This document shows positions 13,944 to 20,754 of a DNA stretch of 20,754 bases, in pieces; the first letter of the stretch is position 1; each line of letters opens with the position of its first letter. Made by a program: the position numbers and the translations under genes. The notes beneath the pieces are model-generated. The model saw only the letters and a program-made list of their open reading frames with translations, had not been told where the DNA came from and did not search any database. This DNA is from DASRZM01 sp035686365 (GTDB lineage Bacteria; Pseudomonadota; Gammaproteobacteria; Xanthomonadales; Xanthomonadaceae): positions 1-20,754 of the forward strand of contig DASRZM010000051.1 in assembly GCA_035686365.1 (NCBI GenBank). The letters are read 5' to 3'.

Positions 13944-14035
13944 GGTCTGGACAAGTCCATCCTGGACTTGTCCAGACCCGCCTTCGCCGGATCGGACACG
14001 CACATACCCGATCCGCGAGCGCGCCATCGATGGCG
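13944..14035. terminator. Three consecutive inverted repeats between convergent genes
   Basis: First, GGTCTGGACAAGTCC (13944-13958) pairs perfectly with 13964-13978 around ATCCT. Second, CGGATCGG (13988-13995) pairs with CCGATCCG (14008-14015). Third is the palindrome CGCCATCGATGGCG (14022-14035). They fill the 127-bp gap between the ends of the TetR gene and the beta-barrel gene. None has a proper T-run, so bidirectional transcript-end protection is more likely than classical intrinsic termination. On the minus strand the first loop reads AGGAT. Confidence 0.5.
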
Positions 14036-14065
14036 TGCAAACCTCCGAACCAGCGCAGAGCTTGT

Positions 14066-14968
14066 CTAGCGCACGTAGCGCAGCATCAGGCGCAGGCTCC
14101 AGAAGGCGTCGTTGTCGCGCTCGCCGGCGGTCGGGTCGCGCACCACCTCCAGCGGCACGTACAGCACCTCGCCGGCCAGCGACCAGTGCGCATCCAGATC
14201 CCGGCGTACGCCGACGGCTGCGTGCGTGAGCCAGCCGCCGGCGATCAGGCGCGAGCGGTCGATCGTGCCGAAGCTCAGCGCATCGACCTGCACGCGCGGT
14301 TCCACCCGCGTGCGCCCGAGGCCGAAGTGGCCGCGCCACGGCGATGCGGGCGCGCCGAAGCCCAGCGTTGCATCGGCGCCGTAGTGGTTGAGCTCGATGC
14401 GGTCGTCCGAGGGCGCGCCGCAGCCGAACGGGTTGACCTGGAGATCCTGGACGCCGGCCAGTTCGCGCGGGCAGGTGATGTCGCCGTGGGCCGAACCGTG
14501 CTGACCGTGCAGCCGCAGCGACAGCGACCACGCCGGCCGGTCCACCAGGCGCCGCGACAGTGCAGCGGCGAACAGGTCCTGCGGCTGCAAGCCGTCGATG
14601 GTCAGCGGCGGCGTCCAGCCCAGCTCGGCGACGAAGCCGCCCGGCAGCCCGAGCCAGCCGCGCGCGCGGCCGAACACCGGCGACTTGTTCAGGTCCTCGG
14701 CCTTGGTGCCGGAAAAGCCGACCTGCTGCTGCTTCTCGTCCAGCCGCGGGATGTGGCCCAGCTCGACACTGGCGGCCCAGCGGCCCGGCGCCAGGTCCGG
14801 GGTCTGGCCGAAGGCGCTCATCAAGGTGGCGGCGCCGACGTAGTTCATCGCCCAGGCTTCCGGGCTGTCGAAGGCGACGACCGTGTGGTCCTCGAACACC
14901 GCCTGCGCCGTGACCGCGGTCGCAGCCGGCAGCAGCAGTGCCAGGACCGCCAGGCGGACCGGGCCCAT
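14066..14968 (-). CDS. Predicted outer-membrane beta-barrel protein, unknown function
   Basis: 300 residues from ATG 14968, chosen because GGAG lies 6 nt upstream and the signal peptide MGPVRLAVLALLLPAATAVTAQA begins there; an upstream ATG at 15013 would add 15 residues. After the signal the protein alternates hydrophobic and polar residues with aromatic girdles: AASVELGHIP, WSLSLRLHGQHG, WRGHFGLGRTRVEPRVQVDA, WSLAGEVLYVPLEVVRDP, FWSLRLMLRYVR. This is typical of an outer-membrane barrel of about 10-12 strands. It ends in YVR rather than the common terminal Phe. Two cysteines (CPREL, FGCGAP) lie in one likely surface loop. No named family is recognised. Confidence 0.7.
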   Translation of the reverse strand: MGPVRLAVLALLLPAATAVTAQAVFEDHTVVAFDSPEAWAMNYVGAATLMSAFGQTPDLAPGRWAASVELGHIPRLDEKQQQVGFSGTKAEDLNKSPVFGRARGWLGLPGGFVAELGWTPPLTIDGLQPQDLFAAALSRRLVDRPAWSLSLRLHGQHGSAHGDITCPRELAGVQDLQVNPFGCGAPSDDRIELNHYGADATLGFGAPASPWRGHFGLGRTRVEPRVQVDALSFGTIDRSRLIAGGWLTHAAVGVRRDLDAHWSLAGEVLYVPLEVVRDPTAGERDNDAFWSLRLMLRYVR

Positions 14969-15175
14969 CGCGTACTCCGCAAGTGAAGTGCCCGGGTGCG
15001 ATGGTACCGCCATCGCGGCTGCGGGCTGCCGGCATGATGGATCCGGAAGTCAGGGATCGAGCCCGTGAGTCCCGCGACCCTGCAGCATTGGCTCGGGCGC
15101 TGCGCCAGCCTGGCGCCCACGCGGGCGCTGCTTTGAGCCGTACTCGCGGTCGCGCCCGGATCATGCTTGAATGCG

Positions 15176-15285
15176 GTTTCCGAGGCGGGGGTGTCGCGCG
15201 CGCCTGCGGCGCACGCGGCTGAGAAACACCCTTCGAACCTGATCCGGCGACGGCGCAGCAGCGCCACACCGGCGTAGGGAAGCTT
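15176..15285 (+). ncRNA. TPP riboswitch (THI element)
   Basis: All conserved blocks are present in order: GGGGGTGTC, GGCTGAGAAACACCC, TTCGAACCTGATCCGG and CCGGCGTAGGGAAGC. CTGAGA and ACCTGATC are the pyrophosphate- and pyrimidine-sensing core. TTTCC (15177-15181) can pair with GGGAA (15277-15281) as P1, and GCGCGCGCCTGCGGCGCACGC forms the variable P3 arm. It sits 72 nt before thiC, so TPP binding should lower ThiC synthesis. Confidence 0.95.
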
Positions 15286-15292
15286 CGCAGGC

Positions 15293-15318
15293 GCGGCCCG
15301 CACGGGCCGCGACCGTGC
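15293..15318 (+). promoter_or_regulatory. Riboswitch expression platform with two exclusive hairpins
   Basis: GCGGCCCG (15293-15300) / CGGGCCGC (15303-15310) forms a strong 8-bp hairpin. Alternatively GCACGG (15300-15305) pairs with CCGTGC (15313-15318). The two share bases and cannot form together. There is no T-run, so control of translation or Rho access seems likelier than intrinsic termination. Confidence 0.45.
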
Positions 15319-15356
15319 GTCCCCGCTTCGTCCGCAGCCGCCCAAGGACGAACGCC

Positions 15357-17237
<1,881 letters not shown>

Positions 17238-17259
17238 TTTCGGCGCGGTGGTTGCCCGC

Positions 17260-17310
17260 GTAGGAGCCGGCGTTGCCGGCGATGGATTCGCCGGCAACGC
17301 CGGCTCCTAC
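17260..17310. repeat. Inverted GTAG REP pair forming a 23-bp perfect stem after thiC
   Basis: Arms 17260-17282 and 17288-17310 are exact reverse complements around TGGAT. Each arm starts with GTAGGAGCCGGCGTTGCC. Outside, GCCCGCG (17254-17260) and CGCGGGC (17314-17320) may extend the pairing over a small bulge. It lies between the thiC stop and the next start, so it may stabilise the thiC mRNA or block read-through. Confidence 0.85.
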
Positions 17311-17342
17311 AGTCGCGGGCAGGGGTGGCGCTGGGGGGTGAG

Positions 17343-18161
17343 ATGGACTCGCGCAAGCACGAGATCCGCATGGTGCCGATCGACGCGGCCATGCGCGAAC
17401 GCTTCGAGCGCAACGCGCCGGCCGCGCTGGCGCGGCGCCCGGCCAGCTGGTTCGTCGAGGCCTGGCTGGGCACCGGCGAGCTGCTGCTGGTGGCCACGGT
17501 CTCGCTGGTCGGCCTGCTGCTGCTGGGGTGGTCGGCCGCGGCGATGCTGGGCCTGCTGCTGGTCTCGGCCGCGATCGGATTCTGCGGCGATTTCCTCAAG
17601 GGCCTGCTGCTGCGCCGCCAGCTCGCGCAGCACTTCCAGGCCTTGCACCAGGACATCGAGGTCTGGGCGGTCGCCTCGGTTCTGCTCGAAGGCAAGGACG
17701 AGGTCCGTGCCGACCACGTGCGGTCCGCGCAGATGGGCGCCGGCTGCGGCCTGATGCTGGACCTGTGCTTCGGCGGCATGGCGGTGGTCGCGATGGTGGT
17801 GGTGCTGCACCGCGGCGGCATCAGCCTGGTGGAGCCGTTCGTCCACGACGCGACCATGCGCAACCTGCTGCTGGGGCTGGTCGCCTTCCAGGTGGCCTCG
17901 CTGTCGTGGCAGCTGTTCGAGCACACGCTGGGCGGACGCGCGAACTCGGCGGTGCAGTTCCAGGCCGGAGGCCGCGGGATCGGCCTGTTCCTGCTCATGT
18001 TCATCGTGCTGTTCGCCGTGGACGACGGCGGCAGCCTGCGCACGGCCCTGGTTGTGGCCAACGGCGCCCTGTTGGGCCTGGGCCTGGTGGCCGTGTTCGG
18101 GATGGGCCTGGTGCGGCGCGAGACGCAGTGGCTGCGCGCGCACCTGCGCGCGCGCCGCTGA
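17343..18161 (+). CDS. Multi-spanning membrane protein, unknown function
   Basis: 272 residues from ATG 17343, with GGGGGTG just upstream; an in-frame GTG at 17325 would add six. The first 45 residues are charged (MDSRKHEIRMVPID, RERFERN) and probably cytoplasmic. About six membrane helices follow: GELLLVATVSLVGLLLLGW, AAMLGLLLVSAAIGFCGDF, LMLDLCFGGMAVVAMVVVL, LLLGLVAFQVASLSWQLFE, IGLFLLMFIVLFAV and NGALLGLGLVAVFGMGLV. A polar segment of about 40 residues lies between helices 2 and 3. No transport motif or family is recognised. It converges with the antiporter gene with a 20-bp gap. Confidence 0.75.
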   Translation: MDSRKHEIRMVPIDAAMRERFERNAPAALARRPASWFVEAWLGTGELLLVATVSLVGLLLLGWSAAAMLGLLLVSAAIGFCGDFLKGLLLRRQLAQHFQALHQDIEVWAVASVLLEGKDEVRADHVRSAQMGAGCGLMLDLCFGGMAVVAMVVVLHRGGISLVEPFVHDATMRNLLLGLVAFQVASLSWQLFEHTLGGRANSAVQFQAGGRGIGLFLLMFIVLFAVDDGGSLRTALVVANGALLGLGLVAVFGMGLVRRETQWLRAHLRARR

Positions 18162-18181
18162 TCGGTGCGGCGGCGCCCGTC

Positions 18182-19441
<1,260 letters not shown>

Positions 19442-19566
19442 CGGCGCCCCCGTGCCAGGAGGGCCCGATTGTGGCGATTGTGCCGGCGCCGGGCAATGCC
19501 GTCACGTCGGCTCCCGGGCCGCGTCTGCGGTAGCATGAGCACGGGCCACGACCGCGGATACCGGCC

Positions 19567-19731
19567 ATGAGCAGCACCCGCGAGGCCGCCAAGGCCGGCA
19601 TCGGCTTCGGCAGCGCGCTGGCGATCGCGATCTCCTGGAACGCGAACCAGTCGCTGCTGTGGGCGATCGTCCACGGCCTGCTGTCGTGGTTCTACGTCGT
19701 CTACTACGCGCTGGTCTACCACTTCGACTGA
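19567..19731 (+). CDS. Small membrane protein (54 residues)
   Basis: ATG 19567 to TGA 19729-19731: it starts MSSTREAAKAGIGFGSALAI and ends FYVVYYALVYHFD. It has two hydrophobic segments (GFGSALAIAIS and SLLWAIVHGLLSWFYVVYYA) joined by WNANQ, so it is probably a helical hairpin in the inner membrane. Codon positions show strong third-base GC as in the neighbours, which supports it as real. It lies 21 bp before the DUF2333 gene. A weak -10 (TAGCAT, 19531-19536) lies upstream and there is no clear ribosome site. Function unknown; similar small proteins of the AIAISW...N.S.LWA.LHG type occur in related bacteria as I recall. Confidence 0.7.
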   Translation: MSSTREAAKAGIGFGSALAIAISWNANQSLLWAIVHGLLSWFYVVYYALVYHFD

Positions 19732-19752
19732 ACCGACCCGGAGGGCCGCACG

Positions 19753-20754
19753 ATGAGCCAGGCCATCAAGCCGATGAACCGCAACAAGGCCTTCGTGATC
19801 CGAGCGGCGACCACGGTGCTGGCGATCCTTGCGATCCTGGTGCTGGCGCTGTGGTGGTGGTGGGACCACGAGCCCGTACAGTTCGACGTGGTCGAGCGCG
19901 CGCAGGCGCACGCCGGCGAACACGGCCACCGCGTGGTGCCCGGCGTGGTGACCACCGCGGCGCTGATCGAGGTCTCGCAGACCCTGCTGGACAAGCGCGG
20001 CGGCTACCTGGCCAACGACATCGCCCCGCCCGGGCTGTTCATGGACAACGTCCCCAACTGGGAGTACGGCGTGGTGCTGCAGGTGCGCGACCTGTCGCTG
20101 GCGATGCGCAACGATTTCTCCCGCTCGCAGTCGCAGTCGGTCGAGGACCCGGACCTGCGCGAGGCGCTGAACTACTTCTCCTACGCGCACCGGCGCTGGA
20201 TCCTGCCCTCCAGCGAGGGCCAGTACCGCAAGGGCATCGCCCACACCGAGAAGTACCTGGAGCGGCTGGGCGACAGCGACGAGGAGAACGCCCAGTTCTA
20301 CGCGCGCGCCGACAACCTGGTCAGCTATTTCGAGCTGGTCGGCAAGCGCCTGGGCTCGCTCTCGCAGCGGCTCTCGGCCAGCGTCGGTCCGCACCGGGTG
20401 AACACCGACCTGGCCGGCGACCCCAATGCGCAGCAGTCCACGCCGGCCCAGGAGCAGCGGATGGTCCGGACCCCGTGGACGCAGATCGACGACATCTTCT
20501 ATGAAGCGCGCGGCACGACCTGGGCGCTGCTGCACTTCCTGCGCGCGATCGAGCACGACTTCGAGCCGGTGCTGCGCGACAAGAACGCGCTGGTCTCGCT
20601 GCGCCAGGTGATCCGCGAGCTGGAGGAGGCGCAGGTCGCGCTCGGCAGCCCGGTGGTCCTCAACGGCAGGCCGTACGGCATGTTCGCCAACCATTCCCTG
20701 GTGATGGCCAACTACGTCTCGCGCGCGAACGCGGCGCTGATCGACCTGCGCAAG
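19753..20754 (+). CDS. DUF2333 family membrane-anchored protein, 3' end cut
   Basis: 334 codons from ATG 19753 to the window edge without a stop; GGAGG lies 8 nt upstream. A short N-terminus (MSQAIKPMNRNK) is followed by one membrane helix (about 17-37, ending LALWWWWDHEP), and the rest is periplasmic. Family-like segments are VPGVVTTAALIEVSQTLLDK, RGGYLANDIAPPGLFMDN, PNWEYGVVLQVRDLSLAMRN, FSRSQSQS, WILPSSEGQYRKGI, DDIFYEARGTTWALLHFLRA and SLVMANYVSRANAALIDLR. The family is known from Pseudomonas, Xanthomonas and relatives and has no established function. It probably lacks only a few C-terminal residues. Likely cotranscribed with the 54-residue membrane protein. Confidence 0.88.
   Translation, partial: MSQAIKPMNRNKAFVIRAATTVLAILAILVLALWWWWDHEPVQFDVVERAQAHAGEHGHRVVPGVVTTAALIEVSQTLLDKRGGYLANDIAPPGLFMDNVPNWEYGVVLQVRDLSLAMRNDFSRSQSQSVEDPDLREALNYFSYAHRRWILPSSEGQYRKGIAHTEKYLERLGDSDEENAQFYARADNLVSYFELVGKRLGSLSQRLSASVGPHRVNTDLAGDPNAQQSTPAQEQRMVRTPWTQIDDIFYEARGTTWALLHFLRAIEHDFEPVLRDKNALVSLRQVIRELEEAQVALGSPVVLNGRPYGMFANHSLVMANYVSRANAALIDLRK

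Overview
This is a GC-rich chromosomal window. Several things fit a gammaproteobacterium of the Lysobacter/Xanthomonadaceae type: the gpmI-envC-ctpA gene order, many GTAG/GTGG-headed REP palindromes like those known from Stenotrophomonas and relatives, and a thiC gene behind a TPP riboswitch. The assignment is inferred from gene content and style, not from a marker gene. I see no rRNA, tRNA, CRISPR array, phage or insertion-sequence gene.

Left part (1-3600, all minus strand). It holds the N-terminal part of a lipoprotein M28-type peptidase, a secreted repeat protein built from seven VNG repeats, and an 860-bp stretch without a convincing gene. That stretch carries stacked hairpins, three REPs and a possible gene remnant. 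Next come two genes of visibly lower GC, a secreted Cys-rich protein and a membrane-anchored Sel1-like repeat protein. They look like a lineage-specific or acquired pair.

Centre left (3867-8381, plus strand). A tight cluster gpmI-envC-ctpA-lipoprotein combines a glycolytic enzyme with envelope and cell-division functions. EnvC-like activator proteins switch on cell-wall amidases, and CtpA-type proteases process periplasmic proteins. After it, a 535-bp gene-free stretch (8382-8916) holds five further REP sites and an 88-nt Y-shaped RNA-like element whose two hairpins display AGGGAUG-type sequence.

Centre right (8917-14968). A TetR-family regulator is divergent from an RND efflux operon (adaptor then permease, minus strand). 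The spacer between them holds a palindromic operator candidate. A likely outer-membrane beta-barrel protein converges on the regulator gene.

Right part (14969-20754). A TPP riboswitch precedes thiC (thiamine pyrimidine synthesis), and a 51-bp REP pair follows it. Then come an unassigned multi-spanning membrane protein, a convergent CPA1-type Na+/H+ antiporter, a 54-residue membrane protein, and a DUF2333 protein that runs off the window.

The most unusual material is in the gene-free stretches. Several hairpins with unrelated stems show GGA/GGAT in the loop, which recalls the binding sites of CsrA/RsmA. This is a hypothesis only.
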